A stretch of DNA of 64,000 nucleotides from Aquariibacter albus. GTDB lineage: Bacteria; Pseudomonadota; Gammaproteobacteria; Burkholderiales; Burkholderiaceae_C. The stretch is taken from positions 93,050 through 157,049 of the forward strand of contig NZ_JACIVI010000006.1 in the NCBI RefSeq assembly GCF_014145335.1, written 5' to 3'. This document shows positions 53,509 to 63,083 of this stretch, piece by piece. The first letter of the stretch is position 1. Every line of letters begins with the position of its first letter. The notes under the pieces were generated by a model. The model worked only from the letters and a program-made list of their open reading frames with translations. It made no database searches and was not told where the DNA came from. The position numbers were made by a program, and so were the translations under genes.

Positions 53509-54354
53509 ATGTTCAACCTGATGAAGACCGCCATGCTGATGGCGGCCATCACCGCGCTGTTCATGGCCCTGGGCCAGATGATCGGCGGCAGCCAGGGCAT
53601 GGTGCTCGCGCTGCTGGTCGCGATCGGGATGAATTTCTTCAGCTACTGGTTCTCCGACAAGATGGTCCTGCGCATGTACAACGCGCAGGAGGTCGACGAA
53701 GCCACGGCGCCACAGTTCTACCGCATGGTCGCCGAGCTGGCCCAGCGGGCCGAGCTGCCCATGCCCAAGGTCTACCTGATCCAGGAAGACGCGCCGAACG
53801 CCTTCGCCACCGGCCGCAATCCCGAGCATGCCGCGGTGGCCGCCACCACCGGCCTGCTGCGCATGCTCAGCGAGCGCGAGGTGCGCGGCGTGATGGCCCA
53901 CGAGCTGGCCCACGTGAAGCACCGTGACATCCTGATCAGCACGGTCAGCGCCACCATGGCCGGTGCGATCTCGATGCTCGCCAACTTCGCCATGCTCTTC
54001 GGCGGGCGCGACAGCGAAGGCCGGCCGGCCAACCCGATCGCCAGCATCGCGGTCATGATCCTCGCGCCGCTGGCCGCCAGCCTGATCCAGATGGCGATCA
54101 GCCGGGCCCGCGAGTTCGAGGCCGACCGCGGCGGCGCCGAGATCTCCGGCGACCCGCTGGCCCTGGCCAGCGCACTCAACAAGATCGCCGGCCGCGCCGA
54201 GCAGATTCCGCTGGAGGCCGCCGAGCGCCACCCCGAGACCGCGCAGATGATGATCATGAACCCGCTGTCCGGCGGCGGGCTGCGCGGCCTGTTCTCCACC
54301 CACCCGGCGACCGAGGAGCGGGTCGCCCGGCTCGTCGCGCTGTCGCGCGACTGA
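53509..54354 (+). CDS. htpX: HtpX, membrane zinc metalloprotease
   Basis: Encodes 281 residues from the ATG at 53509, which has GAAAGGA ten bases before. Two N-terminal helices (about 5-24 and 30-48), the HEXXH zinc site in [12 protein letters not shown], two more hydrophobic stretches ([31 protein letters not shown]), and the third zinc ligand Glu in [12 protein letters not shown]. It degrades misfolded inner-membrane proteins with FtsH. Ends with [13 protein letters not shown]. Converges on kefC. Confidence 0.96.
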   Translation: MFNLMKTAMLMAAITALFMALGQMIGGSQGMVLALLVAIGMNFFSYWFSDKMVLRMYNAQEVDEATAPQFYRMVAELAQRAELPMPKVYLIQEDAPNAFATGRNPEHAAVAATTGLLRMLSEREVRGVMAHELAHVKHRDILISTVSATMAGAISMLANFAMLFGGRDSEGRPANPIASIAVMILAPLAASLIQMAISRAREFEADRGGAEISGDPLALASALNKIAGRAEQIPLEAAERHPETAQMMIMNPLSGGGLRGLFSTHPATEERVARLVALSRD

Positions 54355-54366
54355 GGCCGGACCGCG

Positions 54367-54382
54367 GGCGGCGAAAGCCGCC
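54367..54382. terminator. hairpin between convergent htpX and kefC
   Basis: GGCGGC, a GAAA loop and GCCGCC form a perfect 6-bp stem in the 28 bases between the two stop codons. GNRA loop adds stability. No T-run on either strand, so it is at best a Rho-dependent or stabilising 3' element shared by both messages. Confidence 0.35.
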
Positions 54383-56323
54383 TCAGCGGTCCTCGCCCCA
54401 GCCGGCCTGCCGGCCGCGCGGGCCGGCCGCGCGCTCCTCGGCGAACAACTGCTCCAGCTGCTGCCGGCCCGCGCGGGCCATGCCGACGAGGCGCTGCTGG
54501 TCGGCCCGGTGCGGACGCAGCGTCTCCAGCTGCTCGACCGAATGGCGGCGGAAGCGCAGCGCCAGCGTGCGGGCGGCATGCGGCGCCCAGCCCAGATGCT
54601 CCAGCGCACGGCGGCCGCTCATCAGGGCCGCGTCGAGCGTCTCGCGCTCGACATCCGCCACCCCGCGCTCGCGCAGCGCGAACCAGTGCTGCACATTGCG
54701 CGCGCGGGCCACGATGGGCAGCTGCGGGAAGTGCTCGCGCACCACGTCGACCACCTTCAGGCTCTGCTCGACATCGTCGATGGCCAGCACCAGCAGGCGG
54801 GCCTGGGCGGCGCCGGCGGCGCGCAGCAGGTCCAGCCGGGTGGCATCGCCCCAGAACACCGGGAAGCCGAAGCGGCGCAGGGTCTCGACCTGCTCGGCAT
54901 CGTGGTCCAGCACGGTGGCCTGCACGCCATTGGCATGCAGCAGGCGGCCGACGATCTGCCCGTAGCGGCCGAAGCCCGCGATGATCACCGGCGCCGCATG
55001 GCCGGCCGCATCGCCGGTCGTGCCGCGCGCCAGGTGGCTGGCCGGGTCGGCCGGCGCCGTGCCGCCCGCCGCCGCATGGCGGGCCTGCAGGCGGTCCATC
55101 GCCAGCAGCAACAGGGGCGTCAGCAGCATCGACAGCGACACCGCACCCACCAGCACCGAAGCCGTCGCCCGGTCGATCACCCCGGCGCCCGAAGCCGCCT
55201 GGAACACCACGAAGGCGAACTCGCCGCCCTGCGCCAGCAGCAGCACGAAGAGCGGGCGCTCCGCCCGCGGCAGCTTCATCGCCACCGCCAGGCCCCACAG
55301 CACCGCGGCCTTCAGGCCGAGCAGGCCGAAGAGCGCGGCCAGCACCAGGCCGGGCGCGGCGGCCAGGGCCGCCAGGTCCACCGTCATGCCCACCGCCATG
55401 AAGAAGAGGCCGAGCAGCAGGCCCTTGAAGGGCTCGACATCGGTCTCCAGCGCGCGCTTGTATTCGCTTTCGGCCAGCAGCACGCCGGCCAGGAAGGCGC
55501 CCAGCGCCATTGACAGGCCGACCAGCTGCATGAGCGCCGCAATGCCCACCACCAGGCCCAGGGCCGCGGCGGTGAAGACCTCGGGCGTGCCCTTGCGCGC
55601 AATCCAGCGCAGCGCCGGCCGCAGCAGCAGCCGGCCGCCGAAGACGATGGCCGCGATCACTGCCGCCGCGCGCAGCGCCTCCCAGCCCGCGTGTGATGTG
55701 CTACCACCCGAGCCGCCCACCGCCAGCAGCGGGATCAGCGCCAGCGTCGGGATGGCCGCCACGTCCTGCAGCAGCAGGATGGCGAAGGCCGCCTGCCCAC
55801 CCGCCGTCGGCAGGGCATTGCGCTCGGCCAGCACCTGCAGCGCGATCGCGGTGGAGGACAGCGCCAGGCCCAGCGCCGCCACCCCCGCCCAGGGCAGCGA
55901 CCAGCCGGCCAGCCAGGCCCCCGCGCCCAGCACCGCCGCGCAGCCCAGCCACTGCGCGCTGCCCCAGCCCAGCAGCGGGCCGCGCAGGGCCCACAGGCGG
56001 CGCGGCTCCAGCTCCAGGCCGACGAGGAAGAGCATCAGCACCACGCCGAACTCGGCCACGTGCAGCACCGTCTGCGGATCGGCCACCAGGGCCAGGCCCT
56101 CGGGCCCGATCAGCAGGCCGGCCCCCAGGTAGCCGAGGATGGAGCCCAGGCCCAGTGCCCGCGCCAGCGGCACCACCAGCACCGCGGCCGCCAGGAAGAC
56201 CAGGCTGCCCGCCAGCCAGGGGCTGACGGCCGAGGCGCCCGCCGCACCCTCGGCGGCGGCAGCCGGCATGGCGGCCAGGCCCAGGACCGCCAGGGCGGCG
56301 CCGGCCCGCGCGAGGGCCCTCAT
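54383..56323 (-). CDS. kefC: KefC-type potassium/proton antiporter
   Basis: Encodes 646 residues. After a signal-like hydrophobic N-terminus (ALAVLGLAAMPAAAAEG) come about 12 helices of the CPA2 family with LGYLGAGLLIGPEGLAL, LSSTAIALQVLAERN, the ion-path motif ILLLQDVAAIP, and GGEFAFVVFQ. A cytosolic TrkA-N/RCK domain follows (VIIAGFGRYGQIVGRLLHA, VFWGDATRLDLL). The ATG overlaps the stop of the kefF-like gene. KefC releases K+ to protect against electrophiles when glutathione is adducted. The leading 30 residues are longer than usual. Confidence 0.93.
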   Translation of the reverse strand: MRALARAGAALAVLGLAAMPAAAAEGAAGASAVSPWLAGSLVFLAAAVLVVPLARALGLGSILGYLGAGLLIGPEGLALVADPQTVLHVAEFGVVLMLFLVGLELEPRRLWALRGPLLGWGSAQWLGCAAVLGAGAWLAGWSLPWAGVAALGLALSSTAIALQVLAERNALPTAGGQAAFAILLLQDVAAIPTLALIPLLAVGGSGGSTSHAGWEALRAAAVIAAIVFGGRLLLRPALRWIARKGTPEVFTAAALGLVVGIAALMQLVGLSMALGAFLAGVLLAESEYKRALETDVEPFKGLLLGLFFMAVGMTVDLAALAAAPGLVLAALFGLLGLKAAVLWGLAVAMKLPRAERPLFVLLLAQGGEFAFVVFQAASGAGVIDRATASVLVGAVSLSMLLTPLLLLAMDRLQARHAAAGGTAPADPASHLARGTTGDAAGHAAPVIIAGFGRYGQIVGRLLHANGVQATVLDHDAEQVETLRRFGFPVFWGDATRLDLLRAAGAAQARLLVLAIDDVEQSLKVVDVVREHFPQLPIVARARNVQHWFALRERGVADVERETLDAALMSGRRALEHLGWAPHAARTLALRFRRHSVEQLETLRPHRADQQRLVGMARAGRQQLEQLFAEERAAGPRGRQAGWGEDR

Positions 56324-56958
56324 GCCCAGCCCCCGCCGGTGCGCGCCAGCGGCCGGGCCTCGGCGGGCACCGCGCACTCCACGCAGTCGCCGTCGAGCAG
56401 CCGCTGCCATGCCGGCACCGATGGCCAGCGCGCCAGCATGTCGCGCACCTGCGCGCCATGGGCCGCCAGGGCCGGCGCATCGAGCGCATGCGCATCGTGC
56501 AGGGCCAGCGGCGGCAGGTAGCGCAGGCCGCAGAGCCGGGCCGTCTGCGCCCAGGGCGCGAGGAAGGCGTCGAGCGTGTGGCGGTTGTGCCCGGCCGGCT
56601 CGTAGCTGGCCGCGCTGCCGCCCGTCGTCGGCAAGAGCCACAGGGCCTTGCCGCGCAACGCATCGGCCCCCGGCCCGTAGGCCCAGCCGAAGGCGAGCAC
56701 CTCGTCGATCCACAGCTTCAGCAGCGCCGGCACGCTGTACCACTGCAGGGGGAAGGCCCAGACGATCAGCTCCGCCGCGGCCAGCCGTGCCTGCTCGGCC
56801 GGCACGTCGATCAGGTAATCGGGGTAGCGGGCGTAGAGGTCGAGCCACTCGACCGGCCCGCCCGGGCCGCTCAGCGGGGCCAGCGCGAGCTGAAGGGCGC
56901 GGTTGGCCCGCGAAGCCTGCAGATCGGGGTGGGCGAGCACGACGAGGATCCGGGCCAT
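56320..56958 (-). CDS. kefF: KefF-like quinone oxidoreductase, ancillary to KefC
   Basis: Encodes 212 residues of the flavodoxin-like NAD(P)H:quinone oxidoreductase family. Marks: ILVVLAHPDLQASRANRAL, DLYARYPDYLIDVPAEQ, IVWAFPLQWYSVPALLKLWIDEVL, and TTGGSAASYEPAGHNRHTLD. In enterics KefF binds KefC and is needed for its full activity. The ATGA coupling with kefC supports the same here. Binds FMN; length is a little above the enteric protein because of a C-terminal tail. Confidence 0.93.
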   Translation of the reverse strand: MARILVVLAHPDLQASRANRALQLALAPLSGPGGPVEWLDLYARYPDYLIDVPAEQARLAAAELIVWAFPLQWYSVPALLKLWIDEVLAFGWAYGPGADALRGKALWLLPTTGGSAASYEPAGHNRHTLDAFLAPWAQTARLCGLRYLPPLALHDAHALDAPALAAHGAQVRDMLARWPSVPAWQRLLDGDCVECAVPAEARPLARTGGGWA

Positions 56959-57055
56959 GGCAGCAGCGGGACGGGGGCGGGGCGGCTCGGGGCCGGCGAG
57001 CCGCCAGCATAGCGAGCCGGACCGGGCCCGCCGGCCCGCGACTTACCATGCCGCG

Positions 57056-57985
57056 ATGGCCCGCCCGGACCGCCCGCCGCTCGACGAGAACCTCAGCTTC
57101 CGCAAGCTGGAGGTGCTGCTCGCCTTCCTCGACACCGGCAACCTGGCCCGTGCCGCCGAACGCCTGGGCACCAGCCCGGTCAGCGTGCACCGCGCCCTGC
57201 ATGGGCTGGAGGACGCGATGCGCTGCGCGCTGTTCCGCCACGAAGGCCGGCAGCTGCTGCCGACCGAGGCTGCGCAGGTGCTCGGCGAAGTGGCCGACGA
57301 GGTGCTGCGCCTGATGGCCGAGGGCGTGCGCGCCACCCGCGCCGCCGGCGGCTACTCGGCCGACCGGCTGCGGCTCGGTGCGCTGTACTCGCTGACCATC
57401 CACACCGTGCCGGCCCTGCTGATGGCGATGAAGCTGCGGCTGCCGGCCCTGCAGTCGGAGCTGGTGCTGGGCTCCAATGCCGAGCTGCTGCGCCAGCTCG
57501 GCCAGGGCGGCATCGACGCCGCCCTGATCGGCGAGCCCGAGGCCCCCGGCCCCGAGCTGCTGTTCGCGCCGCTCTTCCAGGACGAGATCTTCTTCGCCGC
57601 CCCCCTCGGCTCCCGCCATGCCACACAGGCCCAGATCGACCTGCGCGACTGCGCCGAGGAACGCTTCGTCAGCCTCGGCGAGGGTTTCGCCACCTACGAC
57701 GGCTTCCAGGCCGCCTTCCGCCAGGCCGGCTGCACGCCCCAGGTGGTGATGACGACCGGGGACATCTTCTCGCTGGTCAACCTGGTGGCCGGCGGCCTGG
57801 GCTGCACCCTGCTGCCCGGCCGCGTGCGCGGCCTGTTCGCGCAGAAGGTGCAGCTCATCCCGCTGGCGCCGGCCCACCGCATGCACCAGACCCTGGGCCT
57901 GGCCCTGCTGCGCGCCCGCGAGCGCGACCCCACCCTGCTGGCCCTGCTGGCGGCTTGCCGCACGGCCTGCACGACGGCCGGCTGA
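57056..57985 (+). CDS. mdcR: LysR-type regulator of malonate utilisation
   Basis: Encodes 309 residues. N-terminal winged helix (SFRKLEVLLAFLDTGNLARAAERLGTSPVSVHRALHGLE) and a periplasmic-binding-like effector domain (RLRLGALYSLTIHTVPALL, GGIDAALIGEPE, FSLVNLVAGGLGCTLLPG). The order SPVSVHRALHGLE instead of the usual SQPALS-type helix is typical for MdcR. It is transcribed in the same direction as the mdc genes, 162 bases upstream of the transporter, and diverges from kefF across 97 bases. Effector presumably malonate. Confidence 0.88.
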   Translation: MARPDRPPLDENLSFRKLEVLLAFLDTGNLARAAERLGTSPVSVHRALHGLEDAMRCALFRHEGRQLLPTEAAQVLGEVADEVLRLMAEGVRATRAAGGYSADRLRLGALYSLTIHTVPALLMAMKLRLPALQSELVLGSNAELLRQLGQGGIDAALIGEPEAPGPELLFAPLFQDEIFFAAPLGSRHATQAQIDLRDCAEERFVSLGEGFATYDGFQAAFRQAGCTPQVVMTTGDIFSLVNLVAGGLGCTLLPGRVRGLFAQKVQLIPLAPAHRMHQTLGLALLRARERDPTLLALLAACRTACTTAG

Positions 57986-58012
57986 GCCGCCGCCGCAGCC
58001 CAGGGGGGGCCC

Positions 58013-58041
58013 TCGATCGTTTCGCCCAGCGTAAGGATCGA
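58013..58041. promoter_or_regulatory. candidate MdcR operator upstream of the mdc genes
   Basis: TCGATC (58013-58018) and GATCGA (58036-58041) form an inverted repeat with 17 bases between, and TTGATTGATC follows at 58051-58060. A dyad of this size in front of the first target gene fits a LysR regulator. The inner part TTTCGCCCAGCGTAA has T/A ends separated by 13. No experimental or consensus support. Confidence 0.35.
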
Positions 58042-58147
58042 CCGCCGCGCTTGATTGATCGGCCCGGGGCGGCCCCCTACCGTCGCGTCCCAGAAGCCCC
58101 GCCCGCCGCGGCGAGAGGCTCGTCCAAGAACACCCTGGAGACAAGAC

Positions 58148-59407
58148 ATGACTTCCCACTGGCTATCCATCGGCGTGCTCGCCGCGATGTTCGTGCTCGC
58201 CACGGCCCTGCCGATCAACATGGGCGTGATCGCCTTCGTCGGCGCCTTCCTCGTCGGCACCCTGGTGGCCGGCATGAAGGCCAAGGAGATCCTGGGCGGC
58301 TTCCCGGCCGACCTCTTCCTGACCCTGGTCGGCATCACCTACCTCTTCGCCCTGGCGCAGAACAACGGCACCATCGACTGGCTGGTGCGGCTGGCGGTGC
58401 GTGCGGTGCGCGGCCGCATCGCGGCCATCCCCTGGATCATGTTCTTCATCGCCGCCGGCCTGACGGCCGTCGGCGCGGTCAGCCCGGCGGCCGTGGCCAT
58501 CATCGCGCCCATCGCGCTGGGCTTTGCCGCGAAACACAAGATCAGCCCGCTGCTGATGGGCCTGATGGTGATCCACGGCGCGCAGGGCGGCGGCTTCTCG
58601 CCGATCAGCATCTACGGCGGCATCACCAACAAGATCGTCGAGAAGGCCGGCCTGCCGCTCAGCGAGATGACGACCATGCTCGCCAGCCTGGGCGTGAACC
58701 TGGCCGTGGCCGCCCTGCTCTTCGTGATGCTCGGCGGCACCAAGCTGCTGAGCCAGCGCGTGGCGCTGGACCGCGGCACCGAGCCCGCCGACCCCGCCGC
58801 CGGCGCCGCCCAGGGCGCGCGCTGGACGCAGTGGGCCACCGTCATCGGCCTGCTGGTCCTGGCCGTGCTCACCCTGTTCTACAAGCAGGACATCGGCTTC
58901 GTCTCGATCACCCTCGGCCTGCTGCTGACCCTGGCGGCGCCCCAACTTCAGAAGGGTGCGCTGGGCCAGGTTTCGTGGCCCGAGATCATGCTGATCGTCG
59001 GCGTCAGCACCTACGTCGGCGTGATGCAGAAGATGGGCACCATCGACTTCGTCGGCCACAGCGTGGCCGGCCTCACCTCGCCGCTGATGGCCGCCCTGCT
59101 GCTGTGCGTGGTGGGTGCGGTGGTCTCGGCCTTCGCGTCCTCGACGGCGGTGCTGGGCTCGCTCATCCCCCTGGCCGTGCCCTTCCTGCAGGGCGACCAC
59201 GGCGTCAGCGCCATCGGCTTCATCGCGGCGATGGCGGTGTCCTCGACCATCGTCGACGTGAGCCCCTTCTCCACCAACGGCGCCCTGGTGCTGGCCAATG
59301 CCCGCGGCATCCCGCGCGATGTGTTCTTCCGCCAGCTGATGATCTACGGCGCGGCGGTGACGGTGATCGCTCCGGTGCTGGTCTGGCTGCTCTTCGTGGT
59401 GCTGTGA
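58148..59407 (+). CDS. MatC-type dicarboxylate (malonate) carrier
   Basis: Encodes 419 residues and 10-12 membrane helices. The N-terminal 150 residues match the MatC_N domain: LPINMGVIAFVGAFLVGTLVAGM, FPADLFLTLVGITYLFALAQNNGTIDWLV and HGAQGGGFSPISIYGGI. The C-half has MLIVGVSTYVGVMQKMGTIDF and SSTIVDVSPFSTNGAL, where the SPFSTNGA loop is a likely ion or substrate site. CTGGAG precedes the ATG. Position between mdcR and mdcA marks it as the malonate importer, replacing MdcLM/MadLM of other species. Confidence 0.9.
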   Translation: MTSHWLSIGVLAAMFVLATALPINMGVIAFVGAFLVGTLVAGMKAKEILGGFPADLFLTLVGITYLFALAQNNGTIDWLVRLAVRAVRGRIAAIPWIMFFIAAGLTAVGAVSPAAVAIIAPIALGFAAKHKISPLLMGLMVIHGAQGGGFSPISIYGGITNKIVEKAGLPLSEMTTMLASLGVNLAVAALLFVMLGGTKLLSQRVALDRGTEPADPAAGAAQGARWTQWATVIGLLVLAVLTLFYKQDIGFVSITLGLLLTLAAPQLQKGALGQVSWPEIMLIVGVSTYVGVMQKMGTIDFVGHSVAGLTSPLMAALLLCVVGAVVSAFASSTAVLGSLIPLAVPFLQGDHGVSAIGFIAAMAVSSTIVDVSPFSTNGALVLANARGIPRDVFFRQLMIYGAAVTVIAPVLVWLLFVVL

Positions 59408-59448
59408 GCGCCGCCGCACCCGCCCCCTCCCCTCCGACCCTGGACCCC

Positions 59449-61134
59449 ATGACCCAAGCCCCCCGAGACTGGCAAGGCAAGGCCGCGCGGCGCGCGGCGC
59501 GCAAGGCGCGCGCGGCCACCGCCCTGGGCCCGGCCCTGCACGGCAAGCGCGTCGCGACCGAGGCCCTGGCCCGCCTGCTCGATGCGGTGATCGAGCCCTT
59601 CGACCGCATCGCCCTGGAAGGCAACAACCAGAAGCAGGCCGACTTCCTGGCCGACGGCCTGGTGCAGCTGGACCCGGCCCGCATCCACGACCTGCACATG
59701 GTGCAGTCGGTGCTGGCCCTGCCACAGCATCTGGACGTGTTCGAGCGCGGCCTGGCCAGCCGGCTGGACTTCAGCTTCTCCGGCCCGCAGGGCGCGCGCC
59801 TGGCCCGGCTGGTGCAGGAACAGCGCATCGCCATCGGCGCCATCCACACCTACCTGGAGCTGTTCTCGCGCTACTTCATCGACCTGAGTCCGCAGGTCGC
59901 GCTGGTCGCCGCGCAGTCGGCCGATGCCGAGGGCAACCTCTACACCGGCCCGAACACCGAGGACACGCCCGCCATCGTCGAGGCCACCGCCTTCTCCGGC
60001 GGCCTGGTGATCGCCCAGGTCAACGAATGGGTGGGACCGGGCCAGGCCCTGCCGCGGGTGGACATTCCGGGCGGCTGGGTGGACTTCGTCGTCGTCGCGC
60101 CGCAGCCCAATGTGATCGAGCCGCTCTTCACCCGCGACCCGGCGCAGATCAGCGAGATCCAGGTGCTGATGGCCATGATGGCCATCAAGGGTCTCTACGC
60201 CGAGTACGGCGTGCAGCGCCTGAACCACGGCATCGGCTTCGACACCGCGGCCATCGAGCTGCTGCTGCCGACCTACGCCGAATCGCTGGGCCTGAAGGGC
60301 CGGATCGCGAAGCACTGGGCGCTGAACCCGCACCCGGCGCTGATCCCGGCCATCGAGGCGGGCTGGGTGGAATCCATCCACTCCTTCGGCTCCGAGCTGG
60401 GCATGGAGGACTACGTCCGCGCGCGCAGCGACGTCTTCTTCACCGGCCCCGACGGCAGCCTGCGCAGCAACCGCGCCATGTGCCAGGCCGCCGGCCACTA
60501 CGCCTGCGACCTCTTCATCGGCTCGACCCTGCAGATCGACCTGGACGGCAACTCCTCCACCGCCACGCGGGGCCGCATCGCCGGCTTCGGCGGCGCGCCC
60601 AATATGGGCGCCGACGCACGCGGCCGGCGCCACGCCAGCCCGGCCTGGCTGAAGGCCGGCGAGCAGGCCCGCGCCGGCCGCCGCGGCGCGGCCGGCACCC
60701 CGCGCGGGCAGAAGCTGGTCGTGCAGATGGTCGAGACCTTCCGCGAGCACATGCAGCCCGCCTTCGTCGAGCGGCTCGACGCCTGGACGCTGCAGGAGCA
60801 GGCCGGCATGGCGCTGCCGCCCATCATGATCTACGGCGAGGACGTGACGCACATCCTCACCGAGGAAGGCCTCGCCAACCTGCTGCTGTGCCGCAGCGAT
60901 GAGGAGCGCGAGCAGGCCATCCGCGGCGTCGCCGGCTACACCCCGGTCGGCCTGGCCCGCGACGCGCGCATGGTGGAGAACCTGCGCGACCGCGGCGTGA
61001 TCCGCCGCCCGCAGGACCTGGGCATCGACCCGCGCGACGCCACCCGCAAGCTGCTCGCCGCCCACAACATGCGCGACCTCGTGCGCGCCTCCGGCGGCCT
61101 CTACCAGCCGCCCCGGCGCTTCCGCAACTGGTGA
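59449..61134 (+). CDS. mdcA: malonate decarboxylase, alpha subunit
   Basis: Encodes 561 residues. MdcA is the acyl-carrier-protein transferase that exchanges acetyl for malonyl on MdcC. Marks: an N-terminal basic stretch, IALEGNNQKQADFLADGL, LDFSFSGPQGARLARL, DAEGNLYTGPNTEDTPAIVEATAF, LNHGIGFDTAAIELLLPTYAE and GFGGAPNMGADARGRRHASP. The ATG at 59449 follows the transporter by 41 bases. Normal length for biotin-independent malonate decarboxylase. Confidence 0.96.
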   Translation: MTQAPRDWQGKAARRAARKARAATALGPALHGKRVATEALARLLDAVIEPFDRIALEGNNQKQADFLADGLVQLDPARIHDLHMVQSVLALPQHLDVFERGLASRLDFSFSGPQGARLARLVQEQRIAIGAIHTYLELFSRYFIDLSPQVALVAAQSADAEGNLYTGPNTEDTPAIVEATAFSGGLVIAQVNEWVGPGQALPRVDIPGGWVDFVVVAPQPNVIEPLFTRDPAQISEIQVLMAMMAIKGLYAEYGVQRLNHGIGFDTAAIELLLPTYAESLGLKGRIAKHWALNPHPALIPAIEAGWVESIHSFGSELGMEDYVRARSDVFFTGPDGSLRSNRAMCQAAGHYACDLFIGSTLQIDLDGNSSTATRGRIAGFGGAPNMGADARGRRHASPAWLKAGEQARAGRRGAAGTPRGQKLVVQMVETFREHMQPAFVERLDAWTLQEQAGMALPPIMIYGEDVTHILTEEGLANLLLCRSDEEREQAIRGVAGYTPVGLARDARMVENLRDRGVIRRPQDLGIDPRDATRKLLAAHNMRDLVRASGGLYQPPRRFRNW

Positions 61135-61150
61135 GCTTCGAGGACATCCC

Positions 61151-61471
61151 ATGAGCCTTTCCCCGGGCTTCGAAACCCTGGACTTCCACTTCCCCGGCGG
61201 CCGGCCGGCCGGCGCCTTCGCGCCGGTGCTGGTCGGCGTGCCGGGCTCCGGCAACCTGGAGCTGCTGTTCGAGCCGGACGACGGCCCGGGCTGCACCGTC
61301 CGCATCGAAACCTCGGCCCGCGGCTTCGGCCCGATCTGGGCCGCCGTGCTGGCCGACTTCCACCGCCGCCACCCGCTGTCCGGGCTGCGCGTGTCCATCC
61401 ACGACCTCGGCGCCACGCCCGCCGTCGTCAGCCTGCGCCTCGATCAGGCCGCCGCGGAGCTGCGCCCATGA
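61151..61471 (+). CDS. mdcC: malonate decarboxylase acyl carrier protein
   Basis: Encodes 106 residues. The attachment serine for the 2'-(5''-phosphoribosyl)-3'-dephospho-CoA arm is Ser33 in GVPGSGNLELL. The C-terminal part has FGPIWAAVLADFHRRHPLSGLRVSIHDLGATPAVVSLRL. GAGGA lies ahead of the ATG, and the stop overlaps mdcD by four bases. Confidence 0.95.
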   Translation: MSLSPGFETLDFHFPGGRPAGAFAPVLVGVPGSGNLELLFEPDDGPGCTVRIETSARGFGPIWAAVLADFHRRHPLSGLRVSIHDLGATPAVVSLRLDQAAAELRP

Positions 61472-62382
61472 GCCTCCCCCTGAGCTTTGCCGAATGCACG
61501 GCCCGCGAACGCGTGGCCGCCCTGCTCGACCCCGGCAGCTTCCACGAATGGCTGCCGCCGGCCGAGCGGGTGATGAGCCCGCACCTGGCCGTGCTCGGCG
61601 TGCCGCCGGCCTTCGACGACGGCATCGTCATCGGCCGCGGCCGCCTGGACGGCCAGCCGGTCTTCCTGGCCGCGCAGGAGGGCGGCTTCCTCGGCGGCGG
61701 CGTCGGCGAAGTCCACGGCGCCAAGCTGGCCGGCCTGCTGCAGCGCGCGGCGGCCGAGCGGCCGCAGGCCGTGCTGCTGCTGGCCGAATCCGGCGGCGTG
61801 CGGCTGCACGAGGCCAATGCCGGCCTGATCGCCGTGGCCGAAGTCATGCGCGCCCTGCTGGACTGCCGCGCCGCCGGCGTGCCGGTGATCGTGCTGATCG
61901 GCGGCAGCAACGGCTGCTTCGGCGGCATGGGCCTGGTGGCGCACTGCGCCGACCACCTGCTGATCAGCGAGCTGGGCCGGCACGCCATGTCCGGCCCCGA
62001 AGTGATCGAGGCCAGCCACGGCGTGGACGAGTTCGACGCCCGCGACCGCGCCCTGGTCTGGCGCACCACCGGCGGCAAGCACCGCTGGCTGAGCGGCGAC
62101 TGCGATGCCCTGCTCGACGACGACGTGGCCGCCTTCCGCACCGCGGCCATCGAGCGCCTGGGCCGCTCGCGCCCGGTGACGCTGGCCGCGCTGGAAGCCG
62201 AGCACGCCCTGCTGGCCGAGCGCCTGCACCTGGCGCCCGAGGCCGACTGGCCCGGCGACGGCAGCGAGCCGGTGGCCTTCTGGACCGCGCTCGGCGTGCC
62301 CGAGGCCGCCCGCGTGCCCGACCTGGACGCCGCCGCCCTGCGCCCCCTGCGCGCCCGCACGCTGGAAGGAGCGCCCCAATGA
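61468..62382 (+). CDS. mdcD: malonate decarboxylase, beta subunit
   Basis: Encodes 304 residues of the carboxyltransferase (crotonase-like) fold. Marks: FAECTARERVAALLDPGSF, GGFLGGGVGEVHGAKLAGLL, LLLAESGGVRLHEANAGLIA, LIGGSNGCFGGMGLVAHCADHL and GPEVIEASHGVDEFDARDRALVWRTTGGKH. Together with MdcE it decarboxylates malonyl-S-ACP to acetyl-S-ACP. Coupled by ATGA at both ends. Confidence 0.96.
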   Translation: MSLPLSFAECTARERVAALLDPGSFHEWLPPAERVMSPHLAVLGVPPAFDDGIVIGRGRLDGQPVFLAAQEGGFLGGGVGEVHGAKLAGLLQRAAAERPQAVLLLAESGGVRLHEANAGLIAVAEVMRALLDCRAAGVPVIVLIGGSNGCFGGMGLVAHCADHLLISELGRHAMSGPEVIEASHGVDEFDARDRALVWRTTGGKHRWLSGDCDALLDDDVAAFRTAAIERLGRSRPVTLAALEAEHALLAERLHLAPEADWPGDGSEPVAFWTALGVPEAARVPDLDAAALRPLRARTLEGAPQ

Positions 62383-63083
62383 ACTGGCAGGCCCTGCTCG
62401 ACGCCCTCGCCGGCCCCGGCCACGACGTCCAGGTCGAGGACGAGGTGCTGCGCGGCACCCTCCGCTTCGACGGCCAGGACCTGGCCGTCATCGGCACCAC
62501 CGACCACGCACCCATCGGCGTGGCCCGCGCGCTGGCCCAGGCCCGCGCGGTGCTGGACACCGTGCGCGACCACCCCGGCCGGCCCATCCTGCTGCTGGTC
62601 GACACCCAGGGCCAGCAGCTGCGACGGCGCGACGAGATGCTCGGCATCCACCGCGCCATGGCCCACCTCGGCAAGGCCGTGGACCTGGCGCGGCGGCGCG
62701 GCCACCGCATCGTCGGCCTGGTCTACGACCAGGCCTTGTCGGGCGGCTTCCTCACCTCGGGCCTGATGGCCGATGTCTGCGACGCCCTGCCCGAGGCCGA
62801 GATCCGCGTGATGCGCCTGCCCGCCATGGCCCGCGTCACCAAGCTGCCGGAGGAAAGGCTGGCCGAGCTGTCGCGCGACAACCCCGTCTTCGCCCCCGGG
62901 GTGGACAACTACGTGGCCATGGGCGGCGTGCGCGCGCTCTGGTCGCCGCAGAACCTGGCCGCCGGCCTGCGCGCCGCCCTGGCCGCCAGCGGCCAGCCCG
63001 ACCGCCGCGCGCTCGACGGCGCCGAACGCGGTGGCCGCAAGCTGGCCGCCGAGGTCATGCAGCGCGTGCGGAGCGCCGCATGA
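62379..63083 (+). CDS. mdcE: malonate decarboxylase, gamma subunit
   Basis: Encodes 234 residues of the second carboxyltransferase half. Marks: LLLVDTQGQQLRRRDEMLGIHRAMAHLGKAVDLAR, IVGLVYDQALSGGFLTSGLMAD, VMRLPAMARVTKLPEERL and PVFAPGVDNYVAMGGV. Coupled to mdcD and mdcG by ATGA overlaps. Length is slightly short for MdcE proteins, which reach 260-270 residues; no motif appears lost. Confidence 0.95.
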   Translation: MNWQALLDALAGPGHDVQVEDEVLRGTLRFDGQDLAVIGTTDHAPIGVARALAQARAVLDTVRDHPGRPILLLVDTQGQQLRRRDEMLGIHRAMAHLGKAVDLARRRGHRIVGLVYDQALSGGFLTSGLMADVCDALPEAEIRVMRLPAMARVTKLPEERLAELSRDNPVFAPGVDNYVAMGGVRALWSPQNLAAGLRAALAASGQPDRRALDGAERGGRKLAAEVMQRVRSAA

